The notes below the pieces were generated by a model, which was not told the origin of the DNA, did not search any database, and saw only the letters and a program-made list of their open reading frames with translations. From Mucilaginibacter lappiensis (GTDB taxonomy: Bacteria; Bacteroidota; Bacteroidia; Sphingobacteriales; Sphingobacteriaceae): 64,000 nucleotides of DNA. The position numbers and the translations under genes were made by a program. Shown here one piece after another: positions 25,476 through 34,277 of this stretch (positions are counted from its first letter, which is position 1; every line of letters begins with the position of its first letter). The stretch lies in assembly GCF_900155965.1 (NCBI RefSeq), contig NZ_FTMG01000014.1, positions 62,001-126,000 on the forward strand. The letters run 5' to 3'.

Positions 25476-25883
25476 ATGGCGATACTGAGCAATTTAAGCA
25501 ATTACAAAAATTTTGGCCTGCTGGTCATCCGTGTGGGTTTGGGCATCACTTTTATTACATACGGATATCCTATGTTGATGGGCGGCGTAAGCGGCTGGAA
25601 AGACCTTGGCCACTCCACCAGGTATATCGGTATACATTTTTGGCCGGTAATCTGGGGGTTCCTCGCGGCGGCAACAGAAGCGTTTGGCGGCTTTTTGCTC
25701 CTTATTGGCTTTGCCTTTCGGCCGGTGTGTATACTCATGGTACTTACCCTTATTGTGGCCGCAAGCACCCATTTGGGCAAAGGTGAAGGTTTTGATGGCG
25801 CCTTACATGCTATTGAAGACGCCCTGATATTTGCAGGCCTATTATTTGTTGGCCCGGGCAAATACAGTGTAGATAAGAAATAG
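25476..25883 (+). CDS. DoxX family membrane protein
   Basis: A 135-residue protein with four membrane helices. GLLVIRVGLGITFITYGYPML at residues 14-34 and LIGFAFRPVCILMVLTLIVAA at 77-97 match the DoxX fold, with the conserved R and G in the first helix. DoxX proteins occur with redox or respiratory partners, and their exact role is open. A bidirectional terminator follows. Confidence 0.88.
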   Translation: MAILSNLSNYKNFGLLVIRVGLGITFITYGYPMLMGGVSGWKDLGHSTRYIGIHFWPVIWGFLAAATEAFGGFLLLIGFAFRPVCILMVLTLIVAASTHLGKGEGFDGALHAIEDALIFAGLLFVGPGKYSVDKK

Positions 25884-25905
25884 GCGGTTAAATTTTAATC
25901 TGCAA

Positions 25906-25945
25906 TAAAAAAGGGACCAGCTATAATAGCCGATCCCTTTTTTAT
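25906..25945. terminator. Bidirectional terminator between doxX and the SusD gene
   Basis: AAAAAAGGGACC pairs with GATCCCTTTTTT (one mismatch) around a loop with AGCTATAATAGC. T runs are present on both strands, which suits the convergent genes. Confidence 0.85.
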
Positions 25946-25965
25946 TATCTACATGTTATGGCTAA

Positions 25966-27402
25966 TTATTTAGGCATAGCATTTTTATCAAAAAACAGCC
26001 TGGTTGTTACCACATCGCCGCCAATAGCCGCCGATGCTGCTTTATAATTAGCAGGGTTTACGTTGGCTTCATCAACCGGGTATTTGAACCTAACCGGGAA
26101 ATCGCTAAATGCACCTGTTGCCGGTTTATGAAGTACAGGAAAATCGAGCCTGCGGGTTTCGATCCACGCGTCCCAGCCCCTGTTGTAATTGGCAATCCAT
26201 TTTTGAATAGCCAGGTTGTTAAGACTATACGGATTAAGCGCTAAATAAGGAGATGAATCTCCAGCTTTCCAATAAGCAAATGATTGCTGAACACCTGTAT
26301 TATAATAAGCGGCAGCGACTCTTCCGCTAATAAATCCTTTGGCCGCAGCCTCAGCTAAATAAAATTGAACTTCGGCGTTATCAAGTAATAAACCAGGTGC
26401 TGTAGTTGTTGTTAAAGTAGGCCCCACGTGCGAAAAGCTTTCGTAGTTTGCTTTTACACCAGGATCAGCACCTAAATATATTCCCGCATCGGTGGGTTTT
26501 GCTTTATAAAGGGTAAAAAATACTGCTGCGCGAGGATCCAGAATCCCGTTACTGTTATTTAACTGGTTTACCAATGTAGCATTGGCCACAAAATCATTTC
26601 TGCCGCTTTGAACAAGGTCAACCCAAATTGGGTTGGTATTTGGTGTTGCAGCCTGGTATACCAATGTAGCATTATCTGCATTGTCGGTAAAAACGCCTGC
26701 ATCAAATGCTGCTTTCACTGTTGTTTGAGCTAAAGCCGCATCATAATCAGCAATGGTCATGCCCATTTTTAATTTAAATGAGTTGGCAAACTTTTTCCAC
26801 TTGGCAATATCACCGCCGTAAATAATATCAGCGCTACCCAAACTGGCAGTACCGCTTAACGCGGCCACATCAGCATCGAGGCGTTTTAGTAAGTCTTTAT
26901 AAATGGTTGCCGCATCGTCATATTTGGGGAAGTTATTTTTAGAATCAAATGCCTGTGAATAAGGCACATCGCCAAATGTGGTAACCAAATAATAAAAAGA
27001 ATAAACCTGTAAAATATCCGCAATGGCAATATCATTCTTTTTTACAACATCTCCCACTACGGTAGGATCGCCGGGAATGATGTCTTTAGCTAATTTTAAA
27101 TTATTCAGCACATCACGGAATAAGCTACCCCACATTTGCCTGTTGATGTTACGGGTATCAAAATTGTACAAACTTTCGTCATTATAAGTAGTTTCCTGCC
27201 ATTGCTGCTCTACCAGCCTGAAAACATTATTATTTACGTTGGCTGATGTAAGGGCATTTGACAGTTGCCGCTCGGCCTGTGTAATTAATGTTGGCGCTGG
27301 TACGGTAGGGAAAAGCTTAGGGTTGGTATTCAGATTTTCAAAATCCTTTTTGCATGCTCCCAGCATAACCAGTGGAAGCAATGCCCATATATATTTTTTC
27401 AT
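25966..27402 (-). CDS. SusD/RagB family nutrient-binding lipoprotein (SusD-like 2 type)
   Basis: A 478-residue lipoprotein: signal MKKYIWALLPLVMLGAC, Cys17, followed by KKDFENLNTNP, the start typical of this group. TPR-like helices include FGDVPYSQAFD and KWKKFANSFKLKMGM, and the C-terminus carries WIANYNRGWDAWIETRRLDFP. It caps the partner SusC barrel at the outer membrane and binds the oligomer to be imported. It starts 5 bases after the SusC stop, so the pair is one operon. Confidence 0.93.
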   Translation of the reverse strand: MKKYIWALLPLVMLGACKKDFENLNTNPKLFPTVPAPTLITQAERQLSNALTSANVNNNVFRLVEQQWQETTYNDESLYNFDTRNINRQMWGSLFRDVLNNLKLAKDIIPGDPTVVGDVVKKNDIAIADILQVYSFYYLVTTFGDVPYSQAFDSKNNFPKYDDAATIYKDLLKRLDADVAALSGTASLGSADIIYGGDIAKWKKFANSFKLKMGMTIADYDAALAQTTVKAAFDAGVFTDNADNATLVYQAATPNTNPIWVDLVQSGRNDFVANATLVNQLNNSNGILDPRAAVFFTLYKAKPTDAGIYLGADPGVKANYESFSHVGPTLTTTTAPGLLLDNAEVQFYLAEAAAKGFISGRVAAAYYNTGVQQSFAYWKAGDSSPYLALNPYSLNNLAIQKWIANYNRGWDAWIETRRLDFPVLHKPATGAFSDFPVRFKYPVDEANVNPANYKAASAAIGGDVVTTRLFFDKNAMPK

Positions 27403-27407
27403 GTTGG

Positions 27408-30400
27408 TTAAAATCTTACTTTTAGGTTTAAGGTAAACATTCTGGCAGTTGGGAAAGCGCCACTTTGATAACCTTGAAGGTTACCTGCGCTCAGGGTTTC
27501 TTCAGGATCTGCGTATGGAAGGTTTTTATGGATGATCCATAAGTTTCTGCCGCTTACTGCCAGATCTACACCTTTAATTGGGCCCCATTTAGATGTCACG
27601 CTTTGAGGGAACGAATAATTCAACGACGCTTCGCGCAGCTTCACATAACTCGCATCATAAACAAAACCAGCAGCCGGGTTGTGCTCATAGCCATATAAGC
27701 CGGTAGCATCATTCCGTACCCTGATTTTATTTTTGCTGCCATCTGCTGCAATACCCTGTATAATTACCCCGCCACCTGTAGCAAGCGAGTTTCTTGATGG
27801 GTTACCCAGGTCATTGTTACCAACGGTTTCAGGATATAAACCTGTATCCATGCCGTAATAGTTATCTAACGAGAATACGCTGCCACCTTTACGGATATCA
27901 ATCAGGAAGGATAAAGTAAAGTTTTGAACACGTACAGAGTTGGTGATACCACCAATCCAATCCGGGTTAATATTACCTAAGGTGCTGGTGCTTGACGATT
28001 GTTTATAATAACCTGCATTATCACCGGTTTGGTCAACCACCCGGCCACCATCTTTATTCACGTATGGTTTCCCGTTAATATCGGTATATGCAGTACCGCG
28101 AATATCGCCATAAGGACGACCTAGCGTAGCGTTCAATGATACACCACCCTGGAATGACGCCAGCAACAGGTTTGTTGCCTGCTGACCGGTTGGATCTACA
28201 TAAAGCGATAAAACCTTATTGTTGTTTTTGGTGAAGTTAACGCCAACTTTCCAGGTTACCAGTTTGCTGCTTACCGGGGTACCATTTAAGGAAACCTCAA
28301 TACCTTTGTTTTGCAGGGTACCGGAGTTAATATAGGTAGCATCATAACCGGTAGCTCTTGACAAAGCCACAGGCAAAAGCTGATCGCTGGTTTTAGACTC
28401 ATAATAAGTGAAATCAAAACCTAAACGGCTGTTAAAAAACTGCATTTCTAAACCTGCCTCTTTTGATTTTGAACGCTCTGGTTTTAAGGTAGCATTGTTT
28501 TGAACAACGCCGATATAAGATTGCGGGTTTGAGCCAAACGGTGTACCAAAAGAATAAAAGTTTTTAGTAAGGAAAGGCTGACCGCCATTACCCACTTCGG
28601 CGTAGTTAACCCTTACTTTACCATATGACAACCACTCATATTGTTTAAGCAGTTCAGAAAAGGTAAAACCTAAATTTACGGATGGATAATAGTATTTATT
28701 ACTGTATGATGGTAAAGCCGATGAAGCATCACGACGTAAGGTTCCGTCTAAAACCAACATTTTTTTCCAGGTAAAGGTGGCGCCTGTAAATAAACCATCT
28801 ATCTCCTGCCTGATATCATTTTCGGTAGGAGCAGCCGGTGCATTTTTAGAATTTGCCAAAGCATAAACATTCGGGATAATTAAACCGCCGTTAGTGGCTG
28901 ATGAAATTAACTCGTAACGATTTTTGCGGATGTTAACACCTAACAAACCTTTAAAATTCAAATCATTATTGATGTTTTTGTCAACCGTTGCCAGGAAATC
29001 TAAATTGGTTTCGTTAAAGTTGATATTCCTCCTGGTATAACTGGATACGCCCTGTGAACCAAAAGCACGTCTTTCTTCCTGAATCATGCTTGAATTATCA
29101 ACAGTCACACGCCCTAATAAATTCAACCAATCGTTCACCTTGTAATTTAAGTTCACATTGCCAAAATAGTGATGGCGCCTGTCTGTTTCATAATTTTGGT
29201 AACGGGTAAAGTATGGGTTATCCTGAAAGTTAGGAACCAGATTGGTTGGGCTTTTCCAGTTCCAGGTGATATTTTTTCCGCCCGATGCAAAATAGGCATC
29301 TTTTTGTCCCTTAATATCGGTATTCATTTGCCACCATTGCCTAAAGTTGCGCACAATATTATCGTTCGAATAACCACTGCCATAGCGGCCAAGACCGTCG
29401 GTACGGGTGTAATTAATGCTTCCACCCGCCGTTAACTTATTGGTAATTTTGTAGGTACTTGCAAAATCAACGCTGTTTTTTAATTCATTACTGTTGGGTA
29501 AAAAGCCAGTTTGATTGTTACGGGTATAACCTAATTTGAAAGTACCGTTTTCGCCGCCATTGGTAATAAATAAACTCTGGTTATTGGTTACCGGGTGAAC
29601 AAAGAAAGTAAGCGGATCATTTGCCGCGGCAACCCATGGTGTTGCTTTTCCAAAATTTGGAGAAGTGGACACGAAGGAATCCCATTGGTAAACCTTTAAA
29701 TTAGGATCAAACCGATGGCCGTATGAGGCATCTTCGTGCATTGGAGCAACCAGGTCAATAACGCCATCGCCATTAACGTCCTGTGTCAGGAAATAACCGC
29801 TCGGGTCAATTCCATCTTTTTTATTATAAATAGGGCCATAACCAGCGCCATACTCATGCTGGTAAGTTGGTAAGGTTGATTTATCAACAGCACCAAAGCC
29901 AACACTACTGTTAAAAGTAATACCTAAACCCTTGCCTGGCTTTTTAGTGGTAATTAAGATAACGCCGTTGGCTCCTATAGAACCATATAAGGCGCTACCT
30001 GCCGCACCTTTAAGTACGGTAACCGATTCAATGTCATCCGGGTTGATATCTGAAATGGGCGACCCGTAGTCGTAACCACCTTTGCCTGTTTCAACGGAAC
30101 CACCGTTACCAGATGTATTAGTTCCTGTACCACCGGCGCCGGCATTGTTGCTTCCGCCATTGCCAGAACCCGGGCCGCCATTATTCATGGGTACACCATC
30201 AACAACAAATAGTGCCTGGTTATTACCTAATAATGATTTTGTACCCCTTAAAACCACGTTGGTTGAACCACCTAAGGCGTTGTTTTGCCTGATCTCTAAA
30301 CCGGCAACTTTACCCGAAAGGCCGCTTACAAAGTTAGAACCACGCTGCTTGCTCACCTCATCGCCGGTAACCTGCTGAGCTGCATAGGCCTGCTGATTAC

Positions 30401-30746
30401 GCGTTCGGCTTAAGCCTAAGGCGCCGGTTACCACAACTTCGCCCAGTTGCTTGCTCGACATGGTAAGCCTGACGTTTACAACAGGCCCTTTTACCTGTAC
30501 CTCTTGTGTGGCATAGCCAATAAAGCTAATGACCAGTGTTGAACCATCCGGAACACTTAACGTGTATTTTCCGTTGGTGCCGGTTTGGGTACCGGTTGTT
30601 GTTCCTTTTACCTTGATGGTAACTCCCGGGATAGGCAGGCCGTCTTCCAGGCCTGTAACCGTACCGGTAACTGCACGATTTTGTGCAAATGTTTGTGTAA
30701 TTGATAACAGCAGGAAACACAAACTTACTAGTAGAAGTTTTTTCAT
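27408..30746 (-). CDS. SusC/RagA family TonB-linked outer membrane transporter, module 1
   Basis: A 1112-residue protein with a signal peptide (LLLSITQTFAQ), a carboxypeptidase-like regulatory domain (about 25-100; GTVTGLEDGLPIPGVTIKVKG), a plug (VTGALGLSRTRNQQ to DINPDDIESVTVLKGAAGSALYGSIGANGVILITTKK) and a 22-strand barrel. It imports ligand using TonB energy. A Gly/Asn-rich loop GGSNNAGAGGTGTNTSGNGG sits in the plug at about residue 190. N-terminus and leader are almost identical to the module 2 SusC, a sign of duplication. No anti-sigma or CAZyme genes adjoin. Confidence 0.96.
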   Translation of the reverse strand: MKKLLLVSLCFLLLSITQTFAQNRAVTGTVTGLEDGLPIPGVTIKVKGTTTGTQTGTNGKYTLSVPDGSTLVISFIGYATQEVQVKGPVVNVRLTMSSKQLGEVVVTGALGLSRTRNQQAYAAQQVTGDEVSKQRGSNFVSGLSGKVAGLEIRQNNALGGSTNVVLRGTKSLLGNNQALFVVDGVPMNNGGPGSGNGGSNNAGAGGTGTNTSGNGGSVETGKGGYDYGSPISDINPDDIESVTVLKGAAGSALYGSIGANGVILITTKKPGKGLGITFNSSVGFGAVDKSTLPTYQHEYGAGYGPIYNKKDGIDPSGYFLTQDVNGDGVIDLVAPMHEDASYGHRFDPNLKVYQWDSFVSTSPNFGKATPWVAAANDPLTFFVHPVTNNQSLFITNGGENGTFKLGYTRNNQTGFLPNSNELKNSVDFASTYKITNKLTAGGSINYTRTDGLGRYGSGYSNDNIVRNFRQWWQMNTDIKGQKDAYFASGGKNITWNWKSPTNLVPNFQDNPYFTRYQNYETDRRHHYFGNVNLNYKVNDWLNLLGRVTVDNSSMIQEERRAFGSQGVSSYTRRNINFNETNLDFLATVDKNINNDLNFKGLLGVNIRKNRYELISSATNGGLIIPNVYALANSKNAPAAPTENDIRQEIDGLFTGATFTWKKMLVLDGTLRRDASSALPSYSNKYYYPSVNLGFTFSELLKQYEWLSYGKVRVNYAEVGNGGQPFLTKNFYSFGTPFGSNPQSYIGVVQNNATLKPERSKSKEAGLEMQFFNSRLGFDFTYYESKTSDQLLPVALSRATGYDATYINSGTLQNKGIEVSLNGTPVSSKLVTWKVGVNFTKNNNKVLSLYVDPTGQQATNLLLASFQGGVSLNATLGRPYGDIRGTAYTDINGKPYVNKDGGRVVDQTGDNAGYYKQSSSTSTLGNINPDWIGGITNSVRVQNFTLSFLIDIRKGGSVFSLDNYYGMDTGLYPETVGNNDLGNPSRNSLATGGGVIIQGIAADGSKNKIRVRNDATGLYGYEHNPAAGFVYDASYVKLREASLNYSFPQSVTSKWGPIKGVDLAVSGRNLWIIHKNLPYADPEETLSAGNLQGYQSGAFPTARMFTLNLKVRF

Positions 30747-31118
30747 TTTTGTGATAAGATCTGTTAATAGTTAATACTATGTGAATTGCAGGGCTGTATT
30801 ATAATATATTTTGCAGAAAACTATAACACAACGTGGGGCTATATTACGTAAAATATTATAAAAGCCTGATTATTTTTTAAAATTATTTGCCTTTATTTAT
30901 TGTATATATCATCTATAATGTCTACCTTATATATATTTTATTCAATCGTTTTGGGCGATAGTATTTTTGTGTAAAAGAAACACTTTGGCAGGCCTGCAAA
31001 CCATCCCGGATACCCCGGCATTTACAATTTTTTTCTGGTGGCATAGCTTCATAAATACCGTGTAAACACCTATTGTTATCCCCACAGTATTCATGTATTT
31101 TTTATGAAATATATTGAT
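30747..31118. promoter_or_regulatory. Divergent non-coding region upstream of SusC module 1
   Basis: 372 bases between the SusC start and a lipoprotein start. The first 40 bases before SusC (GATAAGATCTGTTAATAGTTAATA) are nearly the same as those before the module 2 SusC (ATAAGATCAGTTAATAGTTAAT), so the leader was copied with the gene. The rest is AT-rich with no gene seen; short frames in 30942-31226 are not supported. Confidence 0.5.
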
Positions 31119-31988
31119 ATGAAAAAACAAATACTGTTGGGCCTCATGGCCATGATGGCGGGCTTTACTGCCTGCAAAAAAGATATGGTGAAAACACCGG
31201 ATGCCACACCGGCTAAGGCCAGGCAAAAAACAGGCGCTATAACATACGCCTATGTTGATCTTACCCTACAGCCACGTAATCCGGGAGATGTTACGGATAC
31301 TTATAGCGGGTTTTATGGTGCGGCAAAAATAATAGTTCAGGGTACACCTGCCTGGAATTTAAATGAATTTCCAACTCCTGCGGTAGGGATGCCACTGGTT
31401 GGCTTATCTATTTCTGCTGCCCCGGGATATAATGCCAATATAATTACCCCTCCAACAACAGAAACAGTTGGTATTTATGATAATGCATTTGCTGTAGCAG
31501 TGGGTGAGCTTGGTTCTTTTAATTACACGGCATTTTTTGGCGATTTTTCACAATTCCGCTCCGCACTTGATGCTTTTGAAGCTAATCCTGGCATTGTAAC
31601 AAGACCAAATGTGGGCAACTTTGTGGGGAGCAACTACGCTGGCTCGTCTAAAATAGTGGTTACTTCGGGAAAATTGATATGGGTAAGCACAGGATCGCAT
31701 ATTGCTATCGGGGAGATCAAATACCCATATCCAAAGTCAACTGCGACTGCCCCCTCGATCAACACTGCTATATTTGTTACCGACCCTTTAAACTCTAATA
31801 TTGTTTATGCCTTACAGGGTATAGAGGGCATCCTAAAATCGGGATATATATCAGGTGGTACAGGAGTAGCAATTACAGTAACTGGGAGTTACACTCCTGT
31901 AGGTAATTCTGAATATCATGCTACAGGAGTTATTACGAGAGTAGATAATACAACTTTTTCTTTTGATGTAATCGAAGATCCAAGATAA
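31119..31988 (+). CDS. Lipoprotein of unknown function
   Basis: A 289-residue protein starting at the second Met (MKKQILLGLM); five extra codons upstream are unlikely. The signal ends GFTAC with Cys19 then KKD, the typical Bacteroidota surface-export context. The mature protein is Gly-, Thr- and Tyr-rich and looks beta-rich (VGLSISAAPGYN, VTGSYTPVGNSEYHATG). I do not recognise a family. It is divergent from the SusCD module and could be its accessory ligand-binding protein, but it is on the opposite strand and may be independent. Confidence 0.7.
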   Translation: MKKQILLGLMAMMAGFTACKKDMVKTPDATPAKARQKTGAITYAYVDLTLQPRNPGDVTDTYSGFYGAAKIIVQGTPAWNLNEFPTPAVGMPLVGLSISAAPGYNANIITPPTTETVGIYDNAFAVAVGELGSFNYTAFFGDFSQFRSALDAFEANPGIVTRPNVGNFVGSNYAGSSKIVVTSGKLIWVSTGSHIAIGEIKYPYPKSTATAPSINTAIFVTDPLNSNIVYALQGIEGILKSGYISGGTGVAITVTGSYTPVGNSEYHATGVITRVDNTTFSFDVIEDPR

Positions 31989-32016
31989 TTAGTTATCAAT
32001 AAGTAAATGAAAGTAT

Positions 32017-32098
32017 TGTCATTGTGAGGTACTAAATAATATCTATGCAGTACAGGGCGTCTCTGCTAATCGGGGATTGCTTCGTACCTCGCAATGAC
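32017..32098. repeat. Interspersed inverted repeat, TGTCATTGTGAGG type
   Basis: Left arm GTCATTGTGAGGTAC, right arm GTACCTCGCAATGAC, with GGGATTGCTTC before the right arm. The arm GATTGCTTC..CTCGCAATGAC also occurs at 53780-53805 and inverted at 63633. Confidence 0.7.
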
Positions 32099-32170
32099 GT
32101 GATTTTTTGATCTGCTCCCGCGGACTTTCGGATCGCGCAGAAGCAGGATAGCATAGGAAAAATATGGAAT

Positions 32171-32217
32171 AAACAGACAAGGCTGGCTTATTAAAAATAA
32201 GCCAGCCTTGTCTGTTT
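32171..32217. terminator. Perfect 22-bp stem hairpin downstream of the 32228 gene
   Basis: AAACAGACAAGGCTGGCTTA plus TT pairs without mismatch with its complement across a 3-base loop. It lies 10 bases from the stop of the minus-strand gene and between convergent genes, so it probably terminates that transcript, though the T run is short. Confidence 0.75.
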
Positions 32218-32227
32218 CAGAGAACAA

Positions 32228-33190
32228 TTATTTATTCAAATAATCTCCCAGATCCTTCAGATAAGCTTCGTTAATATCGTCATCGCCGTGCTCTTTATTA
32301 AAAGCTTTAAGTTTATCTGCGTCGGTGGCCAATGCTGTTTTTATTGATTTGCTCTTTAACTCCACCGGTTGCAATTGTTTGGTTTTTACGTTCCATATAA
32401 AATAGTGGTTTTCGTCAACATATTCATCGTAATTATTGCCCGATGAGGTTATGCCATTGGTAGTAAAATTGGCTTTTACCAGCTTGCAGGTCAACAACCG
32501 GTATATTTTATATTTATTACCGGTGGCCAATACCATACTGTAGTGCTTGGGATCAATAGCCGGTACCGCTTCGAACGAGTACGTTTGAAAAGCATCATCA
32601 ATAAGTGTAAACGCTTTTACTTCCTGTTTATCGGCAGTAAAAACAGCGCGCTGATCTCTGGAGAACAGCACATCGCTCATGGTTTTATCGTAATTAAAAA
32701 AATAGCTGTTGTTTTGTATCAATGAGTCGGCATAACTTATGCCAAAACCATGCATCCATTTTTCTGACAGGAAACGACTGCCATGTAAATCGCCTTCTTG
32801 CCGTATATAATCCGACACCCGGGTAACCGCAGGCCCGGTTTGAGGCTTAAAAATGTCGGTAGAAGTATTGGTGGTTAAAGGCTTTCCGCTGGTACGTACA
32901 GAAATACCGGGAGCCATAACAATATTGATTTCTGTTTTATTATTGATAGCCACGGCAGTATCCTTAAAGCTGGTGGCCGAGGCTACTAACCTGGAGGCCG
33001 GGTCGACATTCAGGGTGTAACCTCCTGATTGATCGGTATAGGTTGCATAGCTATGTTGCGAATCGCGTATAAAAACAAAAGGAACCGGTTTACCTTGCAG
33101 ATCATTCACCGTACCGCTTACGGTAACCGTTTGAGCAAAAGCAAAGGCGCTTATGAACACCGGTACTAAGCACAATAATATTCTTTTCAT
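32228..33190 (-). CDS. Secreted protein with N-terminal carboxypeptidase-like regulatory domain
   Basis: A 320-residue protein with a signal peptide (ISAFAFAQ). Residues 22-92 form a CarboxypepD_reg-like beta sandwich: TVSGTVNDLQGKPVPFVFIRDSQ, then GGYTLNVDPAS and INIVMAPG. The remaining 220 residues are of no known family to me (KIYRLLTCKLVKANF, HYFIWNVKTKQLQPVEL). Such proteins are common in Bacteroidota envelopes. It stands alone between two terminators, so it is its own unit. Confidence 0.78.
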   Translation of the reverse strand: MKRILLCLVPVFISAFAFAQTVTVSGTVNDLQGKPVPFVFIRDSQHSYATYTDQSGGYTLNVDPASRLVASATSFKDTAVAINNKTEINIVMAPGISVRTSGKPLTTNTSTDIFKPQTGPAVTRVSDYIRQEGDLHGSRFLSEKWMHGFGISYADSLIQNNSYFFNYDKTMSDVLFSRDQRAVFTADKQEVKAFTLIDDAFQTYSFEAVPAIDPKHYSMVLATGNKYKIYRLLTCKLVKANFTTNGITSSGNNYDEYVDENHYFIWNVKTKQLQPVELKSKSIKTALATDADKLKAFNKEHGDDDINEAYLKDLGDYLNK

Positions 33191-33304
33191 AAAGTATTTT
33201 TTGATTTTTCTCTAATATAAAATATAAAAATCAAGCAACCAATAATAATAGGTATCAAAGCTTTTACAATATCAGTTTATATAGTAGTGTTTTAAAATAT
33301 CCAC

Positions 33305-33345
33305 AAATAAAAAAAGGGCACCTACTAGGTGCCCTTTTTTTATTT
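33305..33345. terminator. Terminator between module 2 and the 32228 gene
   Basis: AAAAAAAGGGCACCTA pairs with TAGGTGCCCTTTTTTT around a 2-base loop. It lies 7 bases after the stop of the minus-strand DUF1735 gene; T runs are present on both strands. Confidence 0.9.
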
Positions 33346-33352
33346 TAATTAA

Positions 33353-34261
33353 TTATTGTTTAGTAAATATATCTTCTACGTGCCTACCGGCGCCTGCTGA
33401 GTTAACAACATCGTATTGAAAATCAAATAGTGTCAACGCCTCAGCATAAGTATATTGCTTGCTCGGATCGGGTGGGTGTACAAAAGATGCCGGAGTAGTT
33501 ACTGATATACCATTAGCAGTTCCAAAAATATTCTTAACATCATCCGCATTTAAGGTTACTGCAAACTTAGAATAGGTTGCAGTTGCACCATTTCCTGTTT
33601 TTGTAAAACTAACATCGTAGTGTACATTTAAAGCTGCGTAGCCAGATACTGCCTGAAACAGTGTAGGCGAAACAGGTGTCAAAGTAACTGGCTTATGAGG
33701 ATAATCTCCACCAGCTGGCGTTCTAATAAATTGTGCAAAATAGGCACCTGCAAAATCATTACCTATTACGTGGTAGTAGTGAGTAGAGTTATTTGCCGAT
33801 ATAGTTAAACCAGGTGCGCTGGTAATACCTATAGGTAACATATAACTTTTAGAGGGATCAAGCAGGTTTTTTAACACGGTAAAAGTTAAAATTTTCAAGC
33901 GCTGGCCAGAAGGGATATCAACCACGGTAGTTCTGAAAGAATACGCATTTGTTGGCATCAGTTCGTATGCTATTGTATTATTACTGGCAAGGTAAGAGGT
34001 CAATTTATCCGGCACAACATCTACCGTGATCTTATGATCGGTAGTTGGTGTGCTTGACGATGCTATATTAACACCAAACTGGATCAGCGCGGTATCGGAA
34101 GTAATGGCATCCTGCGGAAAGCTATTTAAACCGCTCAGGGTAAGCTCTGCGGATTGACCTCCCTGGGAGAAATCAACGTACGTTTTGTCTTTAAGGCATG
34201 AGCTAAAAGCAATTGCCGTAAAACCAAGCAGAACACATTTTATATAGTTAATTTTTTTCAT
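33353..34261 (-). CDS. DUF1735-type surface lipoprotein of SusCD module 2
   Basis: A 302-residue lipoprotein (Cys22 in AFSSCLKD). DUF1735-like features are the domain with FGVNIASSS, ELMPTNAYSFRTTVVDIPSGQ and LDPSKSYMLPIGITSAPG, followed by a C-terminal beta domain (HYYHVIGNDFAGAY, HVEDIFTKQ). Members are outer-surface ligand-binding proteins that go with SusCD. It starts 16 bases after the SusD stop, so it is the third gene of the operon. Confidence 0.85.
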   Translation of the reverse strand: MKKINYIKCVLLGFTAIAFSSCLKDKTYVDFSQGGQSAELTLSGLNSFPQDAITSDTALIQFGVNIASSSTPTTDHKITVDVVPDKLTSYLASNNTIAYELMPTNAYSFRTTVVDIPSGQRLKILTFTVLKNLLDPSKSYMLPIGITSAPGLTISANNSTHYYHVIGNDFAGAYFAQFIRTPAGGDYPHKPVTLTPVSPTLFQAVSGYAALNVHYDVSFTKTGNGATATYSKFAVTLNADDVKNIFGTANGISVTTPASFVHPPDPSKQYTYAEALTLFDFQYDVVNSAGAGRHVEDIFTKQ

Positions 34262-34277
34262 CTTGATTTATTTTAAA

